A DNA stretch of 64,000 bases from Onthophagus taurus (GCF_036711975.1 NC_091971.1:8997501-9061500); one strand, 5' to 3'; positions 12,333-23,313 are shown, numbered from the stretch's first letter. The notes: generated from the letters alone by a model not told the origin. Numbers and translations: made by a program.

Positions 12333-15300
12333 CTGAATAAGAGAAACCCTAAGGCGGTCACTGCAGCTCTGCGAACGTCGTCGTTTACATCGGACACCTG
12401 TAGAAGATGAAATTAAATTTTTGAAAGAAATCATACAAATATAAATATCGCGAATTTCTTATTCATCTTATAAAAAAATGTCGAAAATAAATTCTGTTGG
12501 CCTTGTGTTATATTATAACCTTTTCGCTAAAAGTTTTGCATTCAAGTTTTGCACACCACGTCAAGCGCCATAAATGGGATTTGAGGTTTAATTTCGGACG
12601 AATTCATAACGGGCATTAAAATGAGGCGGCGAGACAGGACGAAAGGGAGACGATGAGGCATCGGCCCCGCGTTACAAAAGGTCACGAGTTCAATTCCCCG
12701 CACAGACATCAGATTTTTCATCTCGAATCCCCCACGCGTTTTAGAAATGGGTCGGGATAGAGCCGACCTCATAGCAAACTAAAAACAATTTCCTCCCTCC
12801 TCTACCTCTCTTTACCGAGAAGCATGTGGGCTTATTTCGACGAAATTGCCTCTATTGGGGCCTACAAAAGTTGGCAGACGTCATCAGGGAGGATTGAAAT
12901 ATTTATATCTACAAAGGTTTAGTTTGCTTTGTACAGTTTATTCAATTTTAAATATCTAAATGAATTCAACTAGTTTTGAAATCCCTAGAAACATGAAATT
13001 ATGAGAATTTAAAAAGAAAAAAGGTTCTACGTTCTCGTAAAAGCTTCAAGTACGTCGTTTCCCTTACGACCTCATTCGTTACCGTCCATTGGATAATGCC
13101 CCAAAACAAATAACGTTTTCACCAACGGCACCCACAAAGCTACTTGCGCTGATAGAAGCAAATAAAAATGCGACTCCTGGGTGTAGTAAAGCTCTCCGAT
13201 AGCGACTATAGGTCATCATCTTTTCCGCGAAATGCACAATTTCCCCATTCCCAAGGACGATAACCAACGGATTCAATTTAGTTCCACCAAATAGAAATAA
13301 CCTCATCACCTTTTATAGGTTCACCAACATTTTATTGATCAAAAAAATACACTTACCGCAACGTGCAAAAGCTTCCTTATTGCTTGATTATGACCGGTTC
13401 CACAATAAGCCATTGCCAAAGTATACATTCCGGATCTTCGCAAAATTGGATCTTTATCAGATGTTAATTGAGCTATTAATGGATCTGCTTCTTCTAATCT
13501 TCCAAAAACTGTAAATGCTATTCCAACAGCTAAGCCACGAAGTATTTTTTCATGTTGACTTTCTTGGGCATACTGTAAAAAAAATTAAATTAATACTGCA
13601 TAATTTTAGGTTTCAACTAGAATATCCTGAATAAGAATCTAATTTCAGAAAGACACTGGCAATATAACTATTTAGTAATTCGATGTGTAGAATAACTAAA
13701 AATCTATGTGGATTCGAGTTGAAAACCATTGTGGAATTGAAATCTAGCTCAATTCAATACTGGATAGAAACATGACAACTAACTTAGTTATTGGATTGGA
13801 TTTTCCACTAGATTCTCTACAATATGCTGATATAAAAACATTGATCAAATTAATCCTGCGCTATTTTTTCATAATAATTTGTTAATAATAATAATCAATA
13901 TTAGTCAATTATCATGATGACGACTTGAAGTTACCTCAACATCATTCCTAAGCCCAGTGAGCAAGATTACTTTCTTTCGAAGTCATTTCGACCAATTAGT
14001 CTTTACTAATTAAACTCCAAAACAAGTCAAGTCAAAAGTTAAATTAAACTGTTAAAATTATTTGATCACAAGGTAATTTAACTCAAAACTGCTTAGTTTT
14101 AAAGCAAACCATAAAGCAACTTAGCTACAAAATGACTTGATCACAAAGCAACTCAACCTCAACGTACCTCAACCGCAAGTAACCTAACTAAAACCAAGTC
14201 AAACCAACACTAAAGTAAGTCAACCTCAAAATTATCAAACCCTTATAATCTAAACTTTATACAAAATAAATCAAATCAACCCAACCTAACCACAACGCAA
14301 CTCAGCCACAAAGTAATTCTAAAGCAAGCTAACCAATTCCTAAAGCAACTTCACCACGAAATAATTCAAGTCCAATAAAAAGAGTCCCAAGCACATAGCA
14401 AGATCCCAACCCCAAAACCAAAGCCAATTTCAAAAATATTCAATTTCAAAATAATCCAACTCTAAAACAAGCTAATAAAACCATAAAGAAGCCTAAGTCC
14501 AAGGTAAGCTAACCCAACAATTCAATTTGAAAGCCCAACCCAACCCCAAATGTAAAATAACTTAAACAGTAATTCTAAATGAAACCGATCCTAGCCCAAA
14601 GCAGCATATAGCATAGTAATAATAATGAAATATTGTAAAATATTCATATAACTAACTAGTATGAAATCATTAGCATTAAATAATTATTTGTGTTATCTTA
14701 CCGCAACCATATCTTCAATCGCAGAACCATTTTTAGAACCTAACATCACCATTCCCATTGCAATACCAGCAGCTTCACCAGTTGTTGCATCGTCTTGATA
14801 TAAATTAAATTTTAATTGTTCATAAACATCTTGCCTATGGGTTCCCATAGCAGCTAAACCTAACCCTAAGCAACCACCATGACGAACCATCTAAAAAAAA
14901 TAAATTAACAAAAAAATTTTTTTTTAATAGATTACTTTCACCTCATTTTGAGCATCTTTTAATTGTCCAAGTAAGTAATCGATGATTTTAGCGCCGTGAT
15001 TAGCATGGATTAACCCCAAAGCATATAATCCGCCTCCCTCTGAATATCCAGAAGTTGGACCTACCTCCTTTGGGAGATAACTTTGCATTAAAGACAAAGC
15101 TTCTTGTTCGTGACCGCGGTGAATAACACCCAAAGAAGCTGTTGCTGAGAGTTTAGACCAATTAGTTGCGCGTGACAGCCATTCTAGATTATCTCTAAAG
15201 AAATACAATAAGGAGTTAGGAATAAGAGACAAAAATAAGAAATACCTTAAAAATTGATCGCTTGTGGTTCCACTATGCATAAAAGCATTCGCAATAATTG

Positions 15301-16571
15301 TCGCAGTATGGCAAATGCTAACACGTACGCTATCTTTTGTTTGTTTCAAAATTAATAAATCTGATTTATTTGAACGAATCAAAAATTGTAAATGTAACTC
15401 TATAGAAATTTCCCCAGCAAGAATATTGTGAAGTTTCTCCAATTTCAACTGATGTAATCTTTCTTCTTCATTCAAATTGTCTATAGACCTCTTCACCTGG
15501 CTAGTCCCAACATCATCAAGAGCAGCTTCAAGAACCGCCTCAGGAAGTTTAGGTCTTACGCTCTCTTCCAAAACAGACGGAACCGGAGCCGTAGCTCTTA
15601 AACTTTCCAAAACCCGCCCCAAAAATTGTTGAGTCGCGGAATCGTAAAGATCAAATGCAATTTGATAACCCATAAGTTCATTTTGTTCTTCAGATTGAAT
15701 TAATCTTGCTAAGATTTCAGCGACGGAAACTGGATCTTCCAAAAAAATTAAACACTGACACATATTTACGTAATCAGGTGTGTCTAAACCTCTGTAGAGA
15801 CCGACTAATGAACGAAGAACAGTGTTTCTAAATCCCCTATTTGGAATTAAACTCATAACGATTTGATAAGCGTATCCTAGCATGGCGGGTACATCATCTG
15901 CTTGAGTAATTGCTAATTCAAAAATATCTAATCTTCGTGTTTCTAAAGCCAAACCTACGGCTTGTTTATATTGACCATCTTGAAGGCATCGTTGAAACAT
16001 TCGGTTTACGATCGATTCTAATCGAGGATCAATTTGTTTCGGTATTTTACCATCGAATAAAGATAATCGATGTTGAGTATAATGATCAATACATTTTGCT
16101 AAATGATTTTAGAGAAAAATAAGTTTTATTAAAAGAAGTGGGATATTTTATTTTACCAATAGTCGTTTCAACGTATTCCGTGCCAGAATTAACATCAAAT
16201 AAATCACCCGCTCCTAAAGCGTAAGTTAAAGAATCTTCAAACGAACCCAAATGATAATAAACTTTGCTAGCTACCAACGCGGCCAATTGATGTTGTTGAA
16301 AGTGTTTGTCTTCGTGGAGAATTTCACTGAATTAAGAATAAATTTAAAAATTAAATCAAAAAATTAAAATAAAATTACATTTTATCGATAGATTCAGAAA
16401 TTTCCGGCCAAAATTGATCAACAATCGTATTCAAACGTTTTAAAGCAAACACTTTTAATTCGGGTCTTGGTTCTTCTAACAATGAAATGATACCAGCTAG
16501 AAAATAGGAAAATATAATTTTAAATAATAACAAATTGAGCAGGGTGTCTCACAAGCTGACGTAATATTCAT
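12333..16571 (-). CDS. Rpn2: 26S proteasome regulatory subunit Rpn2/PSMD1 (C-terminus not found)
   Basis: Exons (complement): 16553-16571, 16379-16496, 16157-16326, 15246-16098, 14942-15194, 14702-14890, 13357-13572, 12333-12397. All junctions are GT-AG and phases agree, giving 627 codons plus 2 bases. The short first exon encodes MNITSA, matching the conserved N-terminus. Later landmarks are [30 protein letters not shown], the proteasome/cyclosome repeats [15 protein letters not shown] and [15 protein letters not shown], and [13 protein letters not shown]. Rpn2 is the large scaffold of the proteasome base and helps hold Rpn10 and Rpn13 (family knowledge). The family is about 950 residues long, so roughly 330 C-terminal residues (remaining repeats, acidic/Lys-rich insert, Rpn13-binding tail) should lie left of 12333, but none are visible. 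A 47-base in-frame intron at 15195-15245 is confirmed by family alignment. The gene follows the ZC3H10-like gene on the same strand, with 454 bases between. Confidence 0.93.
14030..14590. repeat. Degenerate G-poor CAAC/CAAG-type repeat in an Rpn2 intron
   Basis: The + strand is a loose succession of 9-14 base words such as AAAGCAACTCAACC, CAAGTCAAACCAAC and CCCAACCCAACC. Guanine is strikingly scarce, so the transcribed strand of Rpn2 is T/G-rich here. It looks like a decayed minisatellite. It lies in the intron 13573-14701. Confidence 0.5.
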
Positions 16572-17025
16572 TTCTGCAATATGAAACGAGTTAACTCAAT
16601 AAAATCTGTTGAATTTGTTGAAAACCGTTTGTTGCAATTTCAAATTAATTGACGGTTTCGTTGTGTCAAATATATTCAATTGTCAAAAATTTGTTAATGC
16701 TTCTTAAAACGGGTCCATTTGAAATAGAAAAAAAACAAATAAAATGTGTAATAAAAATAGGAATTATGATTAGGAATGAAAACATTCAACAGCATAAATA
16801 ATAATTTAATTGTACTTCTCATCTCTTAAACTTACTGACATATTCAATTAAATCAATATTCCATACATATATAATTAAGCTAAATAAAAGAGAATTGCAA
16901 AAATAAATAAGGCTATTAATAACCATACAATCACAAGAACTAACTAAACTAACCCCTAATTAAAAGAAATTAAAGAAAACATTTTATATACAAGTCCAAA
17001 ACCGTAAATCGAAAAACTCATAATT

Positions 17026-19122
17026 TCAGTGAGACAACGCGTGGTTCATACTCTGCGTCATAATCGGATAAGAAACCATCGGTTGCGTTGCATTTGACAT
17101 AGCTATAGGTTGCGAGGTATTAATCGCGGTCATTTGACTTCCTCTATGCATCTCCAACTGTTGAGTCGCACCCAAGTTTTGTTGGGCGGCTGCTAATAAC
17201 TGTTGGTTCGTACTGGCCAACGCAAGCTGTTGAGGAACGCTGGCGACGGCTAATTGCTGTGGAGTATTCGCCAAAGCTAACTGCTGCGCCTGCGACGTCA
17301 ACTGTTGGTTGGTATTAGATGCCAAAGTGTTCGCCAATGCTATTTGTTGAGCTTGGGTATTGAGTTGTTGATTAGCCAATTGTTGGGAGGTATTTGCTAA
17401 AGTTAACTGTTGATTGCTTCCAGTCAACGCGATCTGTTGACTACCATTAGCAATTGCGATTTGTTGACCTTGCGAAGTTAATTGTTGGGGTGCATTTCCA
17501 AGAGCCAACTGTTGATTTGCCATATGTTGGGCTTGAGACGTAAGTTGTTGAGTTGTCGTTGCCAAGGCTAATTGTTGAGCTTGAGAAGTTAGCTGAGGTT
17601 GGGCTTGTTGGGCGAGATTATTTGCAAGGTTTTGTTGGGCTATTGCTAATTGGGCTTGGGAACTATTCGCCAAAGCCAATTGATTCGATTGATTCGTCGT
17701 TACTAATCAAAATAATCAAATTAAATTAATAAAAATAAAAAAAAAATTTTTTTACCAAGTATTTGTTGACTGGGTGCTAAAATTTGAGCCGGAGGAGCGA
17801 TGCTAACCGCTGGACAACCGGAAATTGAAACTGAATTTCCAGAAACTGGATTGCAAGTAGTTACTGTTGCTAATGAAACCGGAACTGTGGCGACACTTGC
17901 TGTGACAGTTCTTATTACCTTGAATAAAACAAAATTTTTTATTAAAAGATTGTGATTACATTGATTCTCATTAAGAAATCAAAGAGAAACTTTTTAACTT
18001 ATAAACTTACTTGAGGAGTTGTATTTTGTGACAAAGAATTAGCTAGAGTAACAGCTGGTCCTGCAACAGAAGCATTCCTCTTAGTGGTGACTCTCAAAGT
18101 AGCGTTTTGATCCAATAAAAATTCATTAGTAGCCGTCAAATCAGACACCTGTAAGACAAAAAGAAATTTAAAAAATAAATTCTCTTAAAATTGGGTTAAA
18201 AAGAACCTTTCGTTTTAGTTGAGCTATTTCTTTATGAAGCATACTATTTTCTTCTTCCAGCATAATAGTCCTTTATAATAAAAAATAAATTTTATAAATC
18301 CTTTTTAAGTTTTCTTGAATAACATACCGTGCATCGATTCTACTTAACATCCCAGGTGGTGGATTTCCTGCAAAATAACCTCTAAATCCAATTCTCCTGT
18401 GATGAATTTCTGTAGATATACCATTATCCAATACATCTTGATGAGAAAGAAATCTTCGCTTAGGTGGGGTTGGTCCAAAGTTGCAATCATCCACAATTAT
18501 TCGGTTTCTACTAAAATCTATATTTTTTTTTGTTAATAATATTAAGTTTATAAATAATTTATTTAATTACCATTTGGATTAAAGCGTATGACTTGAGGCT
18601 CATGTCCACTAACATTATTCCCAGTGCTCCTAATTTGATTATTAGAATTGTTCCTAATTAACTCCATAATCTCATTATCTTCCTCTTCTTTTGTAATGTG
18701 TCTATATTTACAAACAGGGCGCCGACATGCACCTTTTCTAAACATATTACAAACCGGCAACAAACCAGGAAGCTGACTTTTTCTTGAAGCCTCAGCTAAA
18801 ATTTGATTGGACATGTCTCCAGTTTTCTTGTATTCTTCAACTTCCTCTCTTGTACAATGAATAAACCTAATTTTACAATAAAAACTCACATTTTCAACGA
18901 ACATAATTATAAAATTTTTTTTATTATTACTTACTTGCAGTTGGGTCTAGGACATGTAGCATTTTGAAAATCGTGACAGAAATTCAAAGACCGCACCTCA
19001 GTTTCATGCTTGTACTTGCAGAATTTTCTGTTACAAGTTCCCCTGGAAAAATCTCTACAAATACTGTCCTGACTTGAATCGTTTGAAGGTTCCGTTTTGA
19101 CATCGTCCGAAGTATCGGACAT
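17026..19122 (-). CDS. Zc3h10: ZC3H10-like triple CCCH zinc-finger protein with Q-rich tail
   Basis: Exons (complement): 18935-19122, 18571-18866, 18328-18517, 18207-18270, 18011-18148, 17756-17918, 17026-17702; GT-AG junctions, consistent phases, 571 residues. Three C-x7-C-x4-C-x3-H fingers are visible: C22/C30/C35/H39, C49/C57/C62/H66 and C102/C110/C115/H119. The second finger is split by intron 1. Exon 4 encodes a short leucine-zipper-like helix (about 225-246), and exon 5 the conserved block beginning VSDLTATNEFLLDQN, known from ZC3H10. The family binds RNA; the vertebrate member has been linked to RNA processing and mitochondrial function. The last exon (about 347-571) is an imperfect repeat of QQLALANT and QQLTSQAQ units, probably disordered. 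I start at MSDTSDD because an in-frame upstream Met sits beyond a likely 5'-UTR acceptor (TTTTAG near 19144). It faces pburs across about 270 bases and is followed in tandem by Rpn2. Confidence 0.9.
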
Positions 19123-19392
19123 TGTACGAGGGTGTCGTCGTCCTAAAAGGGTGCACATAAAACTATAATCGTGTTTCAACAGCAGGTGGTCAAAAGAACG
19201 AAATATTGATCTTAATTTAAGATAGAATGTTAATCTTGAAAAATAATTACTTAGGTAGGAATTACAATATATTATTTCTACAATGTATGCATAAAATATT
19301 AATTGAAACAGATTAAGTAAATTTTAAAAAAAGGTTGCATCAAATAAGGAGAATATGAATTTTACTCAAAACTGTTTTCTTTTTCTTGCGGG

Positions 19393-19399
19393 TATAAAA
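19393..19399 (+). promoter_or_regulatory. TATA box of pburs
   Basis: TATAAAA lies 57 bases before the pburs ATG. About 30 bases downstream, near 19426, is an initiator-like GCAGTA. This suits a sharply regulated peptide-hormone promoter. The divergent ZC3H10-like gene shares the same ~270-base intergenic region. Confidence 0.7.
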
Positions 19400-19449
19400 A
19401 CAAGTTGCGAACTGAACGAGTTTTGCAGTATAACAGCGACTCTGCTAAA

Positions 19450-19988
19450 ATGAAGACCTTCTTGAAAATCCTGGCGCTTAACTTTTTATTTAATAAAATA
19501 CAAGCTTATAACGCTTTACCCGGCGATGAAACTTGTGAAACATTAAATTCGGAAATAAACATTGTAAAAGGTAAATTTTATGCAGCCATAGTTTATATTT
19601 TCCCCGTTATTGTTATTAATTCTTTTTTTAGAGGAATATGATGAATTAGGAAGACTTGTAAGGAGTTGTAGCGCTGAAATTGGAGTAAATAAATGTGAAG
19701 GATCTTGTAATAGTCAAGTTCAGCCATCTGTGATAACACCAACAGGATTTTTAAAGGTAATTTTTTTTCTAATATAAAAAAAAAATTGTATTACACCAAT
19801 TTCTGACTTATTTCTAGGAGTGTTACTGCTGCCGTGAAAGTTTCCTTCGTGAAAAAGTAATAACATTAACTCATTGTTATAACCCAGATGGATTAAGAAT
19901 TATGGATCAAGAACTTCAAACGATGAACGTTAAATTAAGAGAACCGGCAGATTGTAAATGTTATAAATGTGGTGATTTTACTCGATAA
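19450..19988 (+). CDS. pburs: Partner of bursicon (bursicon beta)
   Basis: Exons 19450-19570, 19632-19756 and 19818-19988 give 138 residues with GT-AG junctions in consistent phase. [19 protein letters not shown] is a signal peptide. The mature protein is a cystine-knot domain with 11 cysteines: CETLN, RSCS, NKCEGSC, ECYCC, THCY and CKCYKC. The stretch [20 protein letters not shown] and the C-terminal KCGDF(T/S)R are hallmarks of bursicon beta across insects. It is secreted and pairs with bursicon alpha to activate the receptor rickets/LGR2, driving cuticle tanning and wing expansion; homodimers have been linked to immune signalling (family knowledge). An in-frame non-ATG extension exists upstream, but the ATG directly before the signal peptide is the clear start. 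burs lies 3.3 kb downstream on the same strand, and the 3' end abuts that of Swi5. Confidence 0.97.
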
Positions 19989-20113
19989 GTTGCAGTCGAA
20001 AAAAGTACAAAAATAATCATAAAAAAACAAATTTTAAAATGAAATTTTATCTTGTTTCGTGTTGGTGTCTAACTTAAAAAAACTAAAATGTTCTTAATTT
20101 ATTTTTAATTTTA

Positions 20114-20119
20114 AATAAA
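20114..20119 (+). terminator. Polyadenylation signal of pburs
   Basis: AATAAA lies 125 bases after the pburs stop. The oppositely oriented signal of Swi5 (TTTATT at 20159-20164) is only about 40 bases away, so the two 3' ends meet or overlap. Confidence 0.55.
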
Positions 20120-20158
20120 AACCAGCCCAGAACTAAATTCAAAATGCTCACCTTTGTT

Positions 20159-20164
20159 TTTATT
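20159..20164 (-). terminator. Polyadenylation signal of Swi5
   Basis: TTTATT on the + strand reads AATAAA on the minus strand, 73 bases past the Swi5 stop. It faces the pburs signal. Confidence 0.5.
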
Positions 20165-20237
20165 TCTAATCTCAATTTTCTCGCTTCCTTTTCACCTCCA
20201 CCCAAAAAAATGATACAAAATCCAAATAACGCAGAAA

Positions 20238-20570
20238 TTATTCTGTGGGTAAATTATATTTTTCGTGGATATTCTTAAACGATGTCGTCTCCAACTCTGC
20301 CAAATAACCAAGTACCACTTGAGTAAAATCCTTCGCTTCGTTATAGTCGTGTAGGAGTTGCATTTCTGCGCTCAAATCTAGAGCTTTTTCACCTTCCGCA
20401 GACCTCAGAACTAATTCCTCGGTAAGTTTTCGATCTTTCTCAAGCAACTCGTTATGTAAATCTTCAAGGCAGTATGTATCAAGTTCTTCTAGCTGGTGTG
20501 AATTTAGATGTGTTTGTTTATTCTTCGTATTAGATGATTGATTTTGTACATTATTTACTGAGGAATCCAT
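20238..20570 (-). CDS. Swi5: DNA repair protein Swi5 homologue
   Basis: A single-exon ORF of 110 residues starting at MDSSVNN. The first ~35 residues are polar and probably disordered. Residues ~36-75 form a Leu/Glu/Lys heptad-like coiled coil (LEDLHNELLEKDRKL). The C-terminal block HDYNEAKDFTQVVLGYLAEL...KYNLPTE matches the Swi5 signature (HxYNxxKDxxQxLLGxLA, then a YPxFGL-like end). Swi5 forms a complex with Sfr1/MEI5 that stimulates Rad51 strand exchange in homologous recombination (family knowledge). The length fits the small Swi5 family. The gene is convergent with pburs; their stops are 249 bases apart. Confidence 0.82.
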   Translation of the reverse strand: MDSSVNNVQNQSSNTKNKQTHLNSHQLEELDTYCLEDLHNELLEKDRKLTEELVLRSAEGEKALDLSAEMQLLHDYNEAKDFTQVVLGYLAELETTSFKNIHEKYNLPTE

Positions 20571-21353
20571 TTAAACAATTAAACATTATTGAATGAAACT
20601 GTAAAAAAATGAAAAAATAAGTTGGAATTTGAATATCTAATCACATTGGTAAAAAAATGAATAAATTATAGATAGTATTAACTGGATTATAAACTAATCA
20701 TTAATTTATCTAATCCTTACTTAATTTTGGTCTTAATTGAAATATAATTATTATAACTTGATTGGAATTTGCTGTAACCCACCCCTACACATTAACTCAT
20801 TAACTGTCATATGCACAGAAACGCAATATGATTGCCTTGATTAACTGTCAGTGTTAACTCATATATCCACCAAATCATCCATCATCGGTTTCAAAACTCA
20901 GGTTTTTTCAATTTACGGATTAAAATGGTTTATTTTAAAGATCGATATATCAAGAGCAACAATCATTTATTATTTCTACGTAACAGTTATGAGTTTGAAA
21001 TGTTTGACGGAGCGGTTTCAATAAAATTGCATGTTAAATTTAAAAAAACATCCGATTATCGAAGTTACCGGCAAATTCTCCGACAAATTTTAAAGTTTGG
21101 AGAACTTGATATACTTAGAATACTGCGCATATTTTAGCTTTTTCGGTATTCTATTTATTTACGCAGAAAACAGAGGCGTTACTCTGTTATAAAAAATTCC
21201 AGTTAGGAATTAGAAAAACGTCAATAATTCATTTTAATTTAACAAACATTCCCAACGTATTCTTATACATCACAGATTTTGAATTCAGGTTATTTCATTA
21301 ATCATTAATATAAAGTCTTTAATTATAGCAGTGAATTAGCAAAATTAGCAATG
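20571..21353. other. Intergenic AT-rich sequence upstream of Swi5
   Basis: AT-rich flank with no recognisable exon. It includes a Swi5-proximal stretch likely to be its promoter, with no TATA box that I can point to. A 70-codon open frame at 20925-21137 (+) resembles nothing I know. Confidence 0.4.
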
Positions 21354-21494
21354 AATGGAAGAGACTTGGTACGAGTTGAAGCATTCGTGTATCTTGGTAG
21401 TATTGTTGGAAAAGAAAAATGGGCAGAGGAGGATATGAAGAAACGAATACAGAGAGCAAATGGGGCCTTCGTGAAATTGTACGGCAATGCCTAA
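21354..21494 (+). mobile_element. Non-LTR retrotransposon fragment (end of reverse transcriptase ORF)
   Basis: The frame reads NGRDLVRVEAFVYLGSIVG, then WAEEDMKKRIQRANGAF and VKLYGN before a stop. This matches the conserved F-x-YLGS...ED(I/M)xxRIxxA-x-GAF block found just after the reverse-transcriptase core in many arthropod LINEs (Jockey/RTE-like). Only about 47 codons survive. The neighbouring 21507-21719 ORF is not part of this frame. Confidence 0.7.
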
Positions 21495-21506
21495 TAATAT
21501 AGATTC

Positions 21507-21719
21507 TTATGTTGAGGTGGTCTGAGTCTCTTTTTCGGCATCTTGTGCGACTTTTGAGGCTTCTTTCATGAGTTGATAAAGTTCTCGATTGGTGCGGCTT
21601 AAAATCACTATATCATAATTGATGAACATCATATCATTTTGCATTCCTGGCTTCCGTATAACGATCGGTAGGAACCAGTTCGAATGATTCATTAGGTCGG
21701 TCGGTATTTTTCGTACCAA
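21507..21719 (-). CDS. Small unknown ORF, 70 codons, no ATG at its 5' end
   Basis: The open frame starts after an in-frame stop, with TTG as its first possible start; the first Met is residue 9. The peptide reads NWFLPIVIRKPGMQNDMMF, then INYDIVILSRTNRELYQLMK, and ends KETQTTST. The sequence looks protein-like: balanced composition, an alternating hydrophobic core, and a C-terminal helix. KETQTT resembles a dynein light chain (LC8) binding TQT motif. I do not recognise the family. It could be the last exon of a gene whose upstream exon I cannot find, a retroposed copy, or a transposon fragment, since it sits beside a LINE remnant. Confidence 0.3.
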   Translation of the reverse strand: MVRKIPTDLMNHSNWFLPIVIRKPGMQNDMMFINYDIVILSRTNRELYQLMKEASKVAQDAEKETQTTST

Positions 21720-21993
21720 CCCGATTTAAATTTTCAAATTTATTTTGGTTTGGTAGTCATTGTTCGCCGTTACAATTGTATTTAAAATAATACAAAACAT
21801 GTGAAAATTAATAAATTTAATTACTTAATTAGGGGTACGTACAAATAGATAATAGTAAGCCAGTAACTTTTCAATAGTTACCTATCTGTAGTATTTATCT
21901 ATGCTATTCAGATTTGCGATGGTAACCAACGTTCTCGATATAGCATATGAACGTTGAAACTATAAAAGTATTTGAAAAGAAATTCAACTTGCA

Positions 21994-22122
21994 ATGAATA
22001 ATTCTGATACTGCAATAACATCCAGTCCTACTTTAGATGTATCACACAAGGAATTCCTTGCTTTTAGGGAAGGTATGATTAATTGCCTAAATGAATACTA
22101 CCAAACAAAAACCATGGCTTAG
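21994..22122 (+). CDS. Possible 42-residue ORF behind a TATA-like box
   Basis: TATAAAAG at 21961-21968 lies 33 bases before an ATG opening a 42-codon frame that begins MNNSDTAITSSPTLDVSHKE and ends at TAG (22120-22122). No signal peptide or known motif is visible. It points away from the 70-codon ORF at 21507-21719 across a ~275-base gap, so the two may be divergent remnants of one insertion. The TATA-to-ATG spacing is very short for a 5' leader. It may simply be chance. Confidence 0.18.
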   Translation: MNNSDTAITSSPTLDVSHKEFLAFREGMINCLNEYYQTKTMA

Positions 22123-23255
22123 GCAAAATTGAGTCTAAAGTGATTTAGTATTGCATCTAATGGCCAAATTTATGTAGAGCAACTAAAAAAATAGAGGATA
22201 CTAATTACCAAAATTAATGACCTTGAGAAGTGCAGAACACTAACTGTCAATAATTCAATGTATTTAATATCTCTTTCAATATTTTTATTCTTAATCTGAG
22301 TTTTTTTTATTATTAGTGAATTTTAGAATAAAATCCATCTTCCAGAACAAATTAACACCCTTCCAACAACTCTCTACTAAACTGAACACCGTTCGCAAAA
22401 AGCTTAAATGTTGTGTGTGCAAACTGGGGCATTTTTAGCAATACACACATTAAGATACAGGAGGTATTAACAGTAATTTCTAACTATTTAAGGGAAAAAT
22501 ATGAAATATGATTAAATAAAAAAAATTATTGCACAAATAATATAACAGAAATGTTATGTCAAAAACTGTAAAGTGAATCAAAATTTACTGTACTGCTATC
22601 ATCTTGCACTTAAGTAGTAATTAATTTTTAAATTTATATTAAGATTTTTTTAGAATGCCCTATTTAATCAATTAAAAAAGTATATATTTATAACTTTATC
22701 AATAGAATATTTATATATATGAGATAAAAGATTATTTTATTCATTCATCAAATTACTTAAACTAGTAAATTTTCTACATACCAACATTTAATATATCAAC
22801 CACAAATTATTAATACAATATTCTCTTCAATACTTACCTTATGGAAATATCACTTCAAAATACCTGTTTATAAAAATACAAGAAAAAGCCGGTTTAAAAT
22901 ATTTTTCTCGACCAAAATTGAATTCATTCAACAAGTAAAGTTCAATGCAAACGGATAAAATCGCTGCAAAAATGATTGTTTATTAGAAAAAGCTAAAAAC
23001 TGTAAAAAAATCTTTCTGTACACAAAACGAGTAAATATGCAAAAGCACTTTAAGAATGCAGGAAGCTGATATAATAAAACAAAATACAAGGCTCCATGTG
23101 GAGTGAACAGAAAATTAATACCAGGATATAAGTGGTTGAGTAGTAAAAGCCACATTGGACCCCCTCACGTTTAAACACGCAATAGCTTTATCTAAAAACG
23201 TTTTTCCTCGCACGATAAAAAAAAATATTTTACACAAACTTATTCTTTTTGGGTG
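22123..23255. other. AT-rich flank upstream of burs
   Basis: No exon recognised. The sequence is strongly AT-rich with long A/T runs. It separates the small ORFs from the burs promoter and may hold its upstream regulatory sequence. Confidence 0.4.
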
Positions 23256-23265
23256 TATATAAAAG
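23256..23265 (+). promoter_or_regulatory. TATA box of burs
   Basis: TATATAAAAG stands 58 bases before the burs ATG, nearly the same spacing as the pburs TATA box to its ATG (57 bases). Transcription would start near 23285-23290. Confidence 0.7.
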
Positions 23266-23313
23266 ATTGTTTCTCCCAAAAGCGTTTCTATACGGTTATA
23301 ACCTTCAAAGAAA

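Noticed and set aside
12660..12710. tRNA- or SINE-like B box (GAGTTCAATTCCCC) after a GGTCAC stretch
   Set aside because: No convincing A box, acceptor stem or anticodon arm could be folded around it, so I do not call a tRNA or SINE.
19405..19449. Upstream non-ATG extension of the pburs frame
   Set aside because: It would place polar residues before the signal peptide and overlap the likely transcription start; the ATG at 19450 is clearly better.
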